NCBI GenBank assembly: GCA_018224315.1
Contig: JAGTVF010000042.1
Coordinates: forward strand, 1 to 11,718
Direction of reading: 5' to 3'
Source of the DNA: Desulfobacterales bacterium
GTDB taxonomy: Bacteria; Desulfobacterota; Desulfobacteria; Desulfobacterales; Desulfosalsimonadaceae
Length of the DNA: 11,718 nt
A model generated the notes under the pieces. It made no database searches. It worked only from the letters and a program-made list of their open reading frames with translations, and was not told the DNA's origin. The position numbers and the translations under genes are program-made. The stretch's first letter is position 1. Every line of letters starts with the position of its first letter. Shown here piece after piece: positions 1 to 7,999 of this stretch.

Positions 1-866
1 GCCACGGCATCCCGGAACTTGGGCGCCCAGTCCAGGGCACCGCGCTGGGCCGTGGTGCTGCAGTTGGAAAACATCCAGTCCATGCCGTTTTGATCCACAA
101 GCCGGATCAGGCTCTGGGTGAGTTCCTCCACGGTTTCGTTAAACGCCTCGCTGGGGCTGTGGCCGTGGCTGCGCAGGGTGTTGTACTGGGCTTCCATGAC
201 ACCGGCCAGACATCCCATGAGCACGCCGCGCTCGCCGGTAAGATCGCTGAATACCTCTTTTTCAAACGTGGTGGGAAACAGATATCCCGAGCCGATGGCA
301 ATGCCGAGGGCCAGTGTACGCTGCCGGGCCCGGCCGGTGTGATCCTGGTGAATGGCAAAACTGGAGTTGATGCCCTGGCCTTCCAGAAAGTTGTTGCGCA
401 CGCTGGTGCCCGAGCCCTTGGGGGCCACCAGGATCACATCCACGTTTTCCGGCGGAATGACTTCTGTCTGCTCCTTGTAGACAATGGAAAAACCGTGGGA
501 GAAATACAGGGCGTCGCCTTCATTGAGGCATTGTTTAATTTTGGGCCACGTGGCCACCTGGCCGGCATCAGACATCAGCTCCATGATGATGGTGCCGCGC
601 TTTGCCGCCTCTTCCAGGGGGAAAAGGGTCTCTCCGGGAACAAATCCGTCAGAAACGGCCTTTTGCCAGTACTCGTCGCCTTCGAGCTGGCCCACGATAA
701 CTGAAAGTCCGTTGTCTTTGAGGTTCAGCGCCTGGGCCGGGCCCTGCACGCCGTATCCGAGCACCACGATGGTCTCGTCTTTCAAAACCTCGCGTGCCTG
801 TTCCATGGTAAATTCATCAGAGGTGATCACCTCTTCTTCCACTCCGCCAAAATCCAGTTTCGCCAT
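1..866 (-). CDS. ilvC: Ketol-acid reductoisomerase, 3' end cut by window edge
   Basis: Converts acetolactate or acetohydroxybutyrate to the dihydroxy acids by Mg2+-dependent alkyl migration and NAD(P)H reduction, the second shared step of valine/isoleucine synthesis, in the cytoplasm. 288 residues are visible, ending in DWAPKFRDAV; short-form enzymes run about 330-350, so roughly 50-60 are missing. The dinucleotide motif GYGVQG is at residues 37-42, the cofactor loop GQLEGDEYW at 59-67, and the metal-site motif DLTGERG follows in the second domain, with SEAFNETVEE after it. The start at 866 is chosen because GGAGG lies 8 nt upstream; an in-frame ATG at 881 lacks such a site. It is the last visible gene of the ilv operon, 87 bp after ilvN. 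The cofactor loop lacks the basic and serine residues usual for NADPH binding and is acidic. Identity is certain; cofactor preference is inferred. Confidence 0.97.
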   Translation of the reverse strand, partial: MAKLDFGGVEEEVITSDEFTMEQAREVLKDETIVVLGYGVQGPAQALNLKDNGLSVIVGQLEGDEYWQKAVSDGFVPGETLFPLEEAAKRGTIIMELMSDAGQVATWPKIKQCLNEGDALYFSHGFSIVYKEQTEVIPPENVDVILVAPKGSGTSVRNNFLEGQGINSSFAIHQDHTGRARQRTLALGIAIGSGYLFPTTFEKEVFSDLTGERGVLMGCLAGVMEAQYNTLRSHGHSPSEAFNETVEELTQSLIRLVDQNGMDWMFSNCSTTAQRGALDWAPKFRDAV

Positions 867-953
867 GTCCTGGTCCTCCATGTTGTTGGGTTTTTATAAA
901 AATTCGTTCTTTTTGTTTCACTTCAATCAAGCAGCCGCTGACTTTCAACAGCC

Positions 954-1442
954 TTATCGGTTTTCCCGGGGCAGGGCCACACACCCGGTGCGGGCGATTT
1001 CCCGGATGCCGAAGGGCTTTAGCAGATTGAGTACGGCTTCGATTTTTTCGGCATCGCCTTCGATTTTCAGGGTAAAGTGCTCCATGCCCACGTCCACCAC
1101 CTGACCGCGGAAAATGTCGGTGATGCGCAGAATCTCCGCCCGGTGATCGGCCCGGGCGTTGACCTTGATCAGGGCCATTTCCCGCTCTACATACTGGGTG
1201 CCGGTCAGGTCAATGACCTTGAGCACGTTGATGAGCTTGTTTAGCTGTTTTTGAATCTGTTCGATGATCATGGGGCTGCCCTTGGTGACCATGGTGATCC
1301 GCGAAATTCCGGGATCAACGGTTTCGGCCACGCTCAGGCTTTCAATATTGTATCCCCGGCCGGAAAACAGCCCGGTGATCCGCGAGAGCACGCCCGGCTC
1401 GTTGTCCACAAGAATGGAGAGTAAATGCTTTTTTTCGGTCAT
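954..1442 (-). CDS. ilvN: Acetolactate synthase small (regulatory) subunit
   Basis: Regulatory subunit that activates the IlvB catalytic subunit and carries the valine feedback site. About 162 residues, the usual length for the family (E. coli IlvH 163). An N-terminal ACT domain covers roughly residues 4-75, with NEPGVLSRITGLFSGRGYNI at 14-33. Gly17 and Asn32 match, by my alignment from memory, the E. coli IlvH positions (G14, N29) whose mutation abolishes valine inhibition, so feedback control is probably intact. The C-terminal domain contains EREMALIKV and FRGQVVDVG. Two adjacent ATG codons, at 1445 and 1442, compete; the second has the better spacing (7 nt) from AAGGA and was chosen. The open frame extends upstream to 1643 but that part is ilvB sequence in another frame. 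It lies 64 bp after ilvB in the same operon. Confidence 0.95.
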   Translation of the reverse strand: MTEKKHLLSILVDNEPGVLSRITGLFSGRGYNIESLSVAETVDPGISRITMVTKGSPMIIEQIQKQLNKLINVLKVIDLTGTQYVEREMALIKVNARADHRAEILRITDIFRGQVVDVGMEHFTLKIEGDAEKIEAVLNLLKPFGIREIARTGCVALPRENR

Positions 1443-1506
1443 CATCAAATCCTTTTTCAACCGGTTGTTCCGGATTTCATATTCGGTTTGCTTTAAACCA
1501 GTTGCC

Positions 1507-3195
1507 TTAAACCAGCAGCATCTTCTTGATGGGTGCGCCTGCGGGCACCATCGGATAGACGCTTTCCTCCGGCTCCACGACAAAATCCATGACCACCGGC
1601 CTGTTGCATTCCAGTCCCTGGCGCAGAACCGAGGCCACTTCATCGGGTGTTTTCGCCCGTAGTCCTACGGCGCCGTAAGCCTCGGCGAGTTTGACAAAAT
1701 CCGGGGCATGGACAAACTGGGTGGACGAATAACGGCGCTTGTAGAACAATTCCTGCCACTGGCGCACCATGCCCAGAAAACCGTTGTTTAAGATCACCAC
1801 CTTTACCGGAAGATTGTACTGCACGGCGGTGGCCAGTTCCTGGATATTCATCTGGATGGAGCCGTCGCCGGCAATGTCGACAACCGTTGAACCCGGTGCG
1901 CCCACCTGGGCGCCGATGGCCGCAGGCAGACCAAATCCCATGGCCCCCAGCCCCCCGGAGGTGATGAAATGGCCGGGTTCCTTGACGTGGTAATACTGGG
2001 CCGCCCACATCTGGTTCTGGCCCACCTCAGTGGTAATGATGGCATCGCCGCCGGTGATGTCATACAAAGTGTCGATCACATACTGGGGCTTGATCACCTC
2101 GCCCTGCTCATAGGCCAGGGGCGTGGTTTGCTTCCATTCATCAATCTGCCCCAGCCAGGGCTTGCGGGTTTCTGTAAGCCCTTCCCATTTCTTTTTGTCC
2201 ACAAGCGTGTTGATCTCCGCCAGGGAGATCTTGCAGTCGCCCACCACGGGCACGTGAACGGGCACGGTTTTCTGGATGGAAGTGGGATCAATGTCGATCT
2301 GCACGATTTTGGCATTCGGGGCAAACTCGTCGATCTTGCCGGTGACCCGGTCGTCAAAGCGCACGCCCACGGATAGGAGAAGGTCGCATTCTGAAACCGC
2401 CATGTTGGCGCGAAACGTGCCGTGCATGCCCAGCATTCCCAGCCATAAAGGGTCTGTTCCCGGAAATCCGCCCAGTCCCATGAGTGTGCTGGTCACCGGG
2501 ATCTGCAGCTTGCGCGCCAGTTCGGTAAGCTCCTGATGGCCCTTGGAAAGGCTCACCCCTCCGCCGGAAAAAATCACGGGCTTTTGCGACTTGGCAATGA
2601 GCTCCACCACCTTGTTGAGCTGCTTGATATTGGGCTTGTAGGTGGGGTTGTAGGTTTTGAGCTTCACCTCGCCGGGCACATTGAATTGGGTCGTGGCATT
2701 GACGACATCCTTGGGCAGATCCACGAGCACCGGTCCGGGCCTGCCGGAGCGGGCGATGTAAAAGGCCTCTTTGATGGTGCGGGCAAGGTTGCGCACGTCC
2801 TTGACCAGATAATTGTGTTTGGTGCAGGGCCGGGTGATGCCCACAATATCGACTTCCTGAAAAGCGTCGTTTCCGATCAGGGCCGTGGGCACCTGGCCGG
2901 TTAAGATCACAATGGGAATGGAATCCATATACGCCGAGGCAATGCCGGTGACCGTATTGGTGGCCCCGGGCCCGGAGGTCACCAGGCAGACGCCCACTTT
3001 CCCGCTTGCCCGGGCATATCCGTCCGCGGCATGGGCGGCGCCCTGTTCGTGGCGAACCAGCACATGGTTGATGCTTTTTTCCTCCATCAGGGCATCATAA
3101 ATGTCAATCACCGCGCCGCCCGGATATCCGAAAATCGTGTCCACTCCTTCTTCCTGAAGCATTTTCAGCAGTATATCAGCACCTTTGAGCTTCAT
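1507..3195 (-). CDS. ilvB: Acetolactate synthase large (catalytic) subunit
   Basis: ThDP-dependent condensation of two pyruvates to acetolactate, or pyruvate plus 2-ketobutyrate to acetohydroxybutyrate; works as a complex with IlvN. 562 residues, the normal length. The N-terminal ThDP PYR domain has FGYPGGAV at 22-29 and the catalytic glutamate E50 in RHEQGA. The middle domain spans about 190-330. The C-terminal PP domain has GDGSIQMN at 443-450 and the paired LNNG at 469-472, together the ThDP/Mg motif. Trp480 in MVRQWQE sits at the classical herbicide-site tryptophan, which points to true acetohydroxyacid synthase rather than a catabolic acetolactate synthase. The adjacent ilvN supports this. 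GAGGA precedes the ATG by about 7 nt. Second gene after ilvD (83-bp gap), transcribed under the ilvL attenuator. Confidence 0.97.
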   Translation of the reverse strand: MKLKGADILLKMLQEEGVDTIFGYPGGAVIDIYDALMEEKSINHVLVRHEQGAAHAADGYARASGKVGVCLVTSGPGATNTVTGIASAYMDSIPIVILTGQVPTALIGNDAFQEVDIVGITRPCTKHNYLVKDVRNLARTIKEAFYIARSGRPGPVLVDLPKDVVNATTQFNVPGEVKLKTYNPTYKPNIKQLNKVVELIAKSQKPVIFSGGGVSLSKGHQELTELARKLQIPVTSTLMGLGGFPGTDPLWLGMLGMHGTFRANMAVSECDLLLSVGVRFDDRVTGKIDEFAPNAKIVQIDIDPTSIQKTVPVHVPVVGDCKISLAEINTLVDKKKWEGLTETRKPWLGQIDEWKQTTPLAYEQGEVIKPQYVIDTLYDITGGDAIITTEVGQNQMWAAQYYHVKEPGHFITSGGLGAMGFGLPAAIGAQVGAPGSTVVDIAGDGSIQMNIQELATAVQYNLPVKVVILNNGFLGMVRQWQELFYKRRYSSTQFVHAPDFVKLAEAYGAVGLRAKTPDEVASVLRQGLECNRPVVMDFVVEPEESVYPMVPAGAPIKKMLLV

Positions 3196-3278
3196 TGTCT
3201 GTCCTCGTCATTCTTTGGGGGTCATGTTTTTTGGGCAATGTTTTTGCGGTTTATAAAAAACGGTTTCAAAGCCGAATA

Positions 3279-4949
3279 TTATCCTTTTAATACCGCTCCC
3301 TTGTCTGCTGAGGTGACCTGTTTGGCATATCTGGCCATGTAGCCTTTGGTGATCTTCGGTGCCGGGGCCTGCCAGGCGGCAAAGCGGTTTTCCAGCTCGT
3401 TTTCATCGACCTTCAGGGCAATGCTTTTGCCGGCAATGTCGATGGCAATGATATCGCCTTCTTTGACCACGGCAATGGGGCCTTTCTGCATGGCCTCGGG
3501 CGATACATGGCCGATGGCCGCCCCGCGCGTGCCGCCGGAAAACCGGCCGTCAGTGATCAGGGCCACGTCGGCATCCAGTCCCATGCCGGCAATGGCCGAG
3601 GTGGGGGTGAGCATTTCGCGCATGCCGGGCCCGCCCATGGGGCCTTCATAGCGGATGACCACCACGTCTCCTTTTTTGATTTGGCCGTCCATGATGGCTT
3701 CAGTGGCGTCCTCCTCGGAGTCAAATACCCGGGCAGGTCCTTCGTGCTGCATCATCTGGTCCACCACCGCGGATTGTTTGACCACGCATCCGTTGGGGGC
3801 CAGGTTGCCGAAAAGCACAGCCAGTCCGCCCACTTTATGATGAGCCCGGTTGACGGGGCGGATGACCTCATCGTCGATGACACGGGCGGCGGCCAGGTTG
3901 TCCTGTACGCTTTTTCCGGTGACCGTCAGACACGAGGTGTCAATCAGGTTCGCTTCAGCCAGGGTTTTCATCACTCCGCCGATGCCCCCGGCATTCTCCA
4001 GGTCCTCGATGTGATGGGCCCCGCCCGGGCTCAGGGAGCACAGGTGGGGGATCCGGTTGCTGATGTCATTGATCCGGTTTAAATCCAGTGCCATGCCGGC
4101 CTCGTGGGCCAGGGCCGCAATATGGAGCACCGTGTTTGTGGAACACCCCAGTGCCATGTCCACGCACAGGGCGTTTTCAAATGCCTCGTGGGTCAGAATC
4201 CGGCTTGGCACGATCCCTTGTTCGTGCAGGGCCACAATCTGAATGCCGGCCTGTTTGGCCAGCCGGATCCGGGCCGACATCACCGCGGGGATGGTGCCGT
4301 TTCCGGGCAGACCTAGTCCGATGGCCTCGGTGAGACAATTCATGGAATTGGCGGTAAACATCCCGGAGCATGATCCGCAGGTGGGACAGGCCGAATCTTC
4401 AATGCCGCAAAGTTCCTGCTCGGACATCACCCCCCGCCGGACCTTGCCCACGGATTCAAACACCGAGATCAAATCAACCTTCTCGCTCGGGTTTTGGGGG
4501 TTGCGGCCGGCCAGCATGGGGCCGCCGGAGATAAATATGGCCGGGATGTCCAGGCGCGCGGCGGCCATGAGCATTCCGGGCACGATCTTGTCGCAGTTGG
4601 GAATCAGCACCAAAGCGTCCAGGGCGTGGGCTGTTGCCATGATCTCGATGGAATCGGCGATCAGTTCCCGGCTGCCCAGGGAATATTTCATGCCTTCATG
4701 GCCCATGGCAATGCCGTCGCATACGCCGATGGTGCCGAATTCCACAGGCGTACCCCCGCCCATGTAAATGCCGGCTTTTACCGCCTCGCTGATCTGGTTT
4801 AAGTGCGTGTGGCCCGGCACCACGGTGTTTACCGAGTTGGCAATGCCGATCAGCGGCCTGCGGATTTCATCGTCGGTGTAGCCTGCGGCCTTGAGCAATG
4901 CCCGGTGGGGCGCCCTTCCGATACCCTGTTTGGCAATGTCGCTTTTCAT
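3279..4949 (-). CDS. ilvD: Dihydroxyacid dehydratase
   Basis: Fe-S dehydratase that turns 2,3-dihydroxyisovalerate and its isoleucine-pathway homologue into 2-keto acids. 556 residues, as expected for the shorter IlvD forms. Cluster and Mg2+ residues visible: NCDK with C119, and [12 protein letters not shown] with C188/C191/C194. Near residues 39-50 the sequence [12 protein letters not shown] has no cysteine; [2Fe-2S]-type enzymes carry one about there, so an oxygen-labile [4Fe-4S]-type enzyme is inferred, fitting an anaerobe. The C-terminal [10 protein letters not shown] contains S471, the likely catalytic base. The start is supported by GGGGGAG about 7 nt upstream. It is the first structural gene of the operon. 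A factor-independent terminator ends only about 20 nt before its ATG, so expression depends on the upstream attenuator. Confidence 0.97.
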   Translation of the reverse strand: MKSDIAKQGIGRAPHRALLKAAGYTDDEIRRPLIGIANSVNTVVPGHTHLNQISEAVKAGIYMGGGTPVEFGTIGVCDGIAMGHEGMKYSLGSRELIADSIEIMATAHALDALVLIPNCDKIVPGMLMAAARLDIPAIFISGGPMLAGRNPQNPSEKVDLISVFESVGKVRRGVMSEQELCGIEDSACPTCGSCSGMFTANSMNCLTEAIGLGLPGNGTIPAVMSARIRLAKQAGIQIVALHEQGIVPSRILTHEAFENALCVDMALGCSTNTVLHIAALAHEAGMALDLNRINDISNRIPHLCSLSPGGAHHIEDLENAGGIGGVMKTLAEANLIDTSCLTVTGKSVQDNLAAARVIDDEVIRPVNRAHHKVGGLAVLFGNLAPNGCVVKQSAVVDQMMQHEGPARVFDSEEDATEAIMDGQIKKGDVVVIRYEGPMGGPGMREMLTPTSAIAGMGLDADVALITDGRFSGGTRGAAIGHVSPEAMQKGPIAVVKEGDIIAIDIAGKSIALKVDENELENRFAAWQAPAPKITKGYMARYAKQVTSADKGAVLKG

Positions 4950-4970
4950 GATTTGTCTCCCCCTGAAACA

Positions 4971-5009
4971 AAAAAACCGTTATCAGCTTTTCGGGGCTGA
5001 TAACGGTTT
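4971..5009 (-). terminator. Attenuator terminator hairpin of the ilv leader
   Basis: On the minus strand, AAACCGTTATCAGC and GCTGATAACGGTTT form a perfect 14-bp stem around an 8-nt loop (CCCGAAAA), followed by seven T. This is a textbook factor-independent terminator pointing toward ilvD and lying between its leader peptide and its ribosome site, so it must be conditional. Arm 3 is 4996-5009 and arm 4 is 4974-4987. Confidence 0.93.
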
Positions 5010-5060
5010 ATGTAAGAATTTATGCTGCTTAAAAATTTTTACGAGCCATTATCAACCCCG
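4992..5060 (-). promoter_or_regulatory. Antiterminator structure of the ilv attenuator
   Basis: CGGGGTTGATAATGG (5060 to 5046) can pair with CCGTTATCAGCCCCG (5006 to 4992) over 15 bp including two G-U pairs. This consumes most of the upstream arm of the terminator stem, so the two structures exclude each other. The first segment contains the leader-peptide stop codon. A third segment, ATTATCGTACCCG (5102 to 5090, Ile-Ile-Val-Pro codons), can pair with the first over 7 bp plus 4 bp separated by two mismatches. It would act as the 1:2 helix that permits termination when Ile and Val tRNAs are charged. The structures were found by eye; no folding energy was computed. Confidence 0.85.
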
Positions 5061-5138
5061 TTGCCCGTCCAGGACGATGACGCCCAGTACGGGTACGATA
5101 ATCAGAATAAGGCTGAAAATGACCGGCCGGAAATTCAT
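5052..5138 (-). CDS. ilvL: ilv operon leader (attenuation) peptide
   Basis: A 28-codon ORF starting MNFRP and ending DGQRG. Its core VIFSLILIIVPVLGVIVL (residues 6-23) has 14 branched-chain residues of 18: five Ile, five Val and four Leu. Its role would be regulatory: ribosome stalling at these codons when Ile, Val or Leu tRNAs are uncharged masks segment 1 and lets the antiterminator form. Position and architecture match enterobacterial ilvL (32 codons), although the sequence does not obviously align. The ribosome site is weak (CGGATT about 7 nt before the ATG). An unlikely alternative is a small membrane peptide, because the core is hydrophobic; the overlap of its stop codon with the antiterminator argues strongly for a leader. 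An in-frame stop lies 11 codons upstream of the ATG, so it is not the end of a longer gene. Confidence 0.88.
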   Translation of the reverse strand: MNFRPVIFSLILIIVPVLGVIVLDGQRG

Positions 5139-5255
5139 TTTGGCAATCCGTTTTTTAATGCTGCTTTTTCATTCAACTGATTTTCGGTTCAATTGGCTTT
5201 TTTTGACTTTTGCAGATAAAAAATCACAACAAAAACCAATCACTGGATTCCAGAT

Positions 5256-5285
5256 TCCCTATCAGTCGCACACGGGCCTTGTCAA
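5256..5285 (-). promoter_or_regulatory. Possible sigma70-type promoter of the ilv operon
   Basis: A perfect -35 box TTGACA (5285 to 5280) is followed after 18 nt by TAGGGA (5261 to 5256), a weak -10. Transcription would begin near 5249, leaving about 110 nt before the leader peptide, which is long for an attenuator. A nearer promoter may exist, but I found no convincing one between 5249 and 5138. Confidence 0.4.
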
Positions 5286-5326
5286 GCCTTTATTTTTTAT
5301 TTTTCCTGGGTTTCGGATCGTTATGG

Positions 5327-6043
5327 TCAACCGGTTTTGGCAGCAAGGTGGCAGCTGAACCATTCCAGGGTGTTTTCCATGAATGTCTGCTGGTGTTCCG
5401 GTTGGCTCAAGGGGTGATCACCACCGGCCAGACAAAGCAGTTTTTTGGGTTCCCCTGCGGCATGGTGGATCTGCACGGCGTTTTCATAAGGCACTACCGG
5501 GTCGGCATCCCCGTGGCAGACCAGCAGGTGATGGACTTTTTCCAGGTTTTCTGTGACGTCATATTCCAATTGCTCTTTGCGGAGTCCGGCCAGGTCCGGA
5601 TCCGTCTGATAGTCGCCGGGGATATGAATGGCGGAAAACCGGATGGGTGCGGCCAGGGTGACCACGGCGTCAAAATCTGTTTCCCCTGCGGCGTGCAGCA
5701 CAACAGCCCCGCCCAGGCTGCTGCCGAAAAGGCCCGCAGAGCAGCCCAGATCCGGCCGTTGCCCCAGCATATCCATGGCAGCCGCCAGATCCCGGCACCG
5801 GCCTTCAAAGGTGGTGACTTCCGCAAACACCCCGTCACTTTTCCCGCACCCCCGGTGATCAAACCGGAAATAGGCCAGTCCCAACCGGTTGCATTGCCGG
5901 GCCAGGTCCTGCTGTTTGGGGGAATCGCCGTCAGACAGCATGCCGTGAACCCCGATGACAAAAGGGGGGTTGGGGGTTTGCGGCAGGTGCAGGGTACCGT
6001 GCAGCCGCAGGCCGTCTGACTCAAAAAACAGGGTTTCCTGCAT
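5327..6043 (-). CDS. Alpha/beta hydrolase (serine hydrolase), substrate unknown
   Basis: A 238-residue single-domain alpha/beta hydrolase, probably an esterase or acyl hydrolase in the cytoplasm; no signal peptide or membrane segment is visible. The oxyanion-hole motif HGM is at 33-35, followed by FDHRGCGKS at 61-69. The nucleophile elbow is GSSLGG with Ser109. The acid Asp181 lies in HGDADPVVP and His210 in GGDHPLS, so the triad is complete. The start at 6043 is chosen because AAGGAG sits 5 nt upstream; an in-frame ATG at 6064 lacks a ribosome site. It is transcribed alone toward the ilv operon, and the 189 bp between its stop and ilvL show no strong terminator. It resembles the dienelactone hydrolase/YqiA-like small hydrolases, but the true substrate cannot be read from sequence. 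Confidence 0.9.
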   Translation of the reverse strand: MQETLFFESDGLRLHGTLHLPQTPNPPFVIGVHGMLSDGDSPKQQDLARQCNRLGLAYFRFDHRGCGKSDGVFAEVTTFEGRCRDLAAAMDMLGQRPDLGCSAGLFGSSLGGAVVLHAAGETDFDAVVTLAAPIRFSAIHIPGDYQTDPDLAGLRKEQLEYDVTENLEKVHHLLVCHGDADPVVPYENAVQIHHAAGEPKKLLCLAGGDHPLSQPEHQQTFMENTLEWFSCHLAAKTG

Positions 6044-6552
6044 ATGGGCTCCTTTTTGATGCAAGGTGATTCAAAATGTTATGCAACAGGTGTGAGCGGC
6101 AAATTGTCAATATATGTATCGTTTTCGGTATTGCAACGCAATTGGATTTGATGGATTGCAACGATTTTCGCATTGCGGCGTCCGAAACCGCTCCAATGCA
6201 GCCCAACAAACCCGCCCCGGCCGCCTTCATGTGCGGAGTGCTCTGCAAAGTCCTGGATGTAATGGGTTTTTTTTGCAAATGAACAGCCTATCACGGAGGC
6301 CCGGGGGCAGGGGATGGTTTTTGAAGCGACATTGAGCGTTTTTCCGCGATGGCAATGGCTGAATCCGCAAATGATATTTGTTTGCTCAATTTTTAATCCC
6401 TGACAAGAGACCACATAGGAAAAACGATCAGGAGCGAAAAAACCAGCCCCTGTCTCCGGGCCTCCGTCCTGTTTTGTCATCGGCTTTGTTTGACAGAGCA
6501 TCATGATCCGGACTATGAAGCAAGAGAAAACATAAAAGGTATTGGAAGGTTT
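6044..6552. other. Intergenic spacer between divergent hydrolase gene and rlmD
   Basis: About 500 bp with no convincing gene. Open frames here have no ribosome site and no recognisable sequence; a minus-strand frame of 317 codons that starts inside rlmD and runs to 6079 is judged a shadow. Contents seen: the rlmD promoter at the right end, a 9-bp direct repeat ATTGCAACG at 6130-6138 and 6155-6163 (25-bp period) within an AT-rich stretch, and an isolated TTGACA on the minus strand (6110 to 6105) that could be the -35 box of the hydrolase but lacks a good -10. Confidence 0.6.
6490..6519 (+). promoter_or_regulatory. Probable sigma70-type promoter of rlmD
   Basis: TTGACA (6490-6495) and TATGAA (6514-6519) are separated by 18 nt. 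The predicted start of transcription near 6526 gives a 5' leader of about 27 nt before the ATG at 6553. The -35 box covers the TTG at 6490, which would otherwise be the furthest upstream start of the reading frame. Confidence 0.6.
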
Positions 6553-7941
6553 ATGACGGTTAAGAAAAAACAGGAAATTGAGCTTGATGTTACGGGCATT
6601 GCCTTTGGCGGCCGGGGCATTGCCAAAATAGACGGATACACCGTGTTTGTGGATCAGTCCGTGCCCGGCGACCGGGTGCTGGCCCGGATCGTGAAAAAGA
6701 AAAAATCCTATGCAGAAGCCCGCACCCTGCAGGTGCTCGAGCCGTCTGACGACAGAATCGAGCCGCCCTGCCGGTATGCCGGTTGGTGCGGGGGCTGCAA
6801 ATGGCAGTTTCTGCAATACGAGCGCCAGCTGGAATACAAGCGCCGGCATGTCAGAGAAGCCGTGGAGCACATCGGGCAGATCTCCGGGGTGCCGGTTCAT
6901 CCGGTGCTGGCCGCAGACAAGATATTTGGATACCGCAACAAAATGGAGTTTTCCTGCTCTGATCGGCGGTGGCTGCTGCCCGAGGAACTGGGCCTGCCGG
7001 ATATCCCAAAGGATTTTGCCCTGGGCCTGCACGTGCCGGGCACATTTGACAAAATCCTGGATATTGACGCCTGCCTGCTGCAGCCGGAAAAGGGAAACCG
7101 CATCTTAAATGACGTGCGCGACCAAATTCAGGCTTCCGGGCTGGCCCCTTACGGGCTGCGAACCCATGAGGGGTTCTGGCGGTTTGTGATGCTGCGTCAT
7201 TCCGTGGCCGAAGACCGATGGCTGGTTAACCTGGTCACGGCAGCCGAAAACAGCAGGGCACTTGAGGCGGTTGCCGGCTATCTCATGGAGGCCCATGATG
7301 ATATCGCCGGGGTGGTCAACAACGTGACGGCCAAAAAAGCCGCTGTGGCTGCAGGCGATTATGAAGTGCCCATTTCCGGCCGGGCGTTTGTCCAGGAGCA
7401 GCTCGGCGGTTTTGCTTTTGATGTCTCGGCCAATTCCTTTTTCCAGACCAACACCGCTCAGGCCGAAAAACTCTATGATACCGTGCGCAGGTATGCGCAG
7501 TTAAGCGGGTCTGAATCCGTGGTGGATCTTTATACCGGAACCGGTACAATTCCGATCTGGCTGTCAGCTGATGCCGGTCAGGTCACCGGCCTGGAAATCG
7601 TGGCATCGGCTGTGGCCGATGCCAGGAAAAACTGCGAAAAAAATCAGATCACCAACTGCAGATTTGTGGCCGGCGACATCCGCCAATCCATCGCAGAGGT
7701 AGAACATGGGCCGGATGTGGTGATCCTTGATCCGCCCAGGGCGGGCATGCACAAGGACGTGGTCAAATCCGTGCTGGATATGGCCCCGGAAAAAATGGTG
7801 TATGTCTCCTGCAACCCGGCCACCCTGGCCCGGGATCTGTCGCTGATGGCTGAAGCCTATCACGTGGCTGAAATCCAGCCCGTGGACATGTTTCCCCACA
7901 CGTTTCATATCGAGGCCGTGGCCCGGCTGGTGCGCAAATAA
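6553..7941 (+). CDS. rlmD: 23S rRNA (uracil-5-)-methyltransferase, RlmD/RumA type
   Basis: SAM-dependent C5 methylation of a uridine in RNA; in E. coli RlmD the target is U1939 of 23S rRNA. 462 residues from the chosen ATG, close to the family norm. An N-terminal TRAM RNA-binding domain covers about residues 5-60. [4Fe-4S] ligands follow as C73, C79 and C82 (CRYAGWCGGC) with C174 as the likely fourth. SAM motif I, DLYTGTGT, is at 325-332; DPPRAG is at 393-398; the catalytic nucleophile C420 is in SCNPATLARDL; the general base is E454 near the C-terminus. The ATG at 6553 is preferred over an in-frame TTG at 6490 because GGAAGG precedes it and the promoter -35 box covers the TTG. Members of this family also modify U747 or tRNA U54, so target specificity is inferred. 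Confidence 0.93.
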   Translation: MTVKKKQEIELDVTGIAFGGRGIAKIDGYTVFVDQSVPGDRVLARIVKKKKSYAEARTLQVLEPSDDRIEPPCRYAGWCGGCKWQFLQYERQLEYKRRHVREAVEHIGQISGVPVHPVLAADKIFGYRNKMEFSCSDRRWLLPEELGLPDIPKDFALGLHVPGTFDKILDIDACLLQPEKGNRILNDVRDQIQASGLAPYGLRTHEGFWRFVMLRHSVAEDRWLVNLVTAAENSRALEAVAGYLMEAHDDIAGVVNNVTAKKAAVAAGDYEVPISGRAFVQEQLGGFAFDVSANSFFQTNTAQAEKLYDTVRRYAQLSGSESVVDLYTGTGTIPIWLSADAGQVTGLEIVASAVADARKNCEKNQITNCRFVAGDIRQSIAEVEHGPDVVILDPPRAGMHKDVVKSVLDMAPEKMVYVSCNPATLARDLSLMAEAYHVAEIQPVDMFPHTFHIEAVARLVRK

Positions 7942-7999
7942 GCGCAGACATCCGGTAGAAAGACCAAAAGAAAAATTCAAAAGGCATAAGAGGTGGCAG

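Noticed and set aside
90..704. 204-codon plus-strand open frame
   Set aside because: It lies wholly antisense to ilvC and is a typical shadow of GC-rich coding sequence.
1443..1643. N-terminally extended IlvN from the long open frame
   Set aside because: The extension overlaps the end of ilvB in another frame and has no IlvN-like sequence. The internal ATG has a ribosome site and gives the family length.
3507..4082. 191-codon plus-strand open frame
   Set aside because: Antisense shadow of ilvD, with no ribosome site or recognisable sequence.
4950..5330. T-box riboswitch upstream of ilvD
   Set aside because: No T-box-like TGGNACC sequence was seen before the terminator. The Ile/Val/Leu-rich leader ORF explains the conditional terminator better.
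5210..6019. 269-codon plus-strand open frame
   Set aside because: It is antisense to the alpha/beta hydrolase, which has a complete catalytic triad and a strong ribosome site.
6080..6110. Promoter for the alpha/beta hydrolase from TTGACA at 6110-6105
   Set aside because: The -35 match is perfect, but at 16-18 nt spacing the -10 candidates (best TTGCAT) match at most three bases.
6079..7032. 317-codon minus-strand open frame
   Set aside because: Half of it is antisense to rlmD, whose protein has all its family motifs. The translation has no recognisable domain and no ribosome site; the spacer half is of low coding quality.
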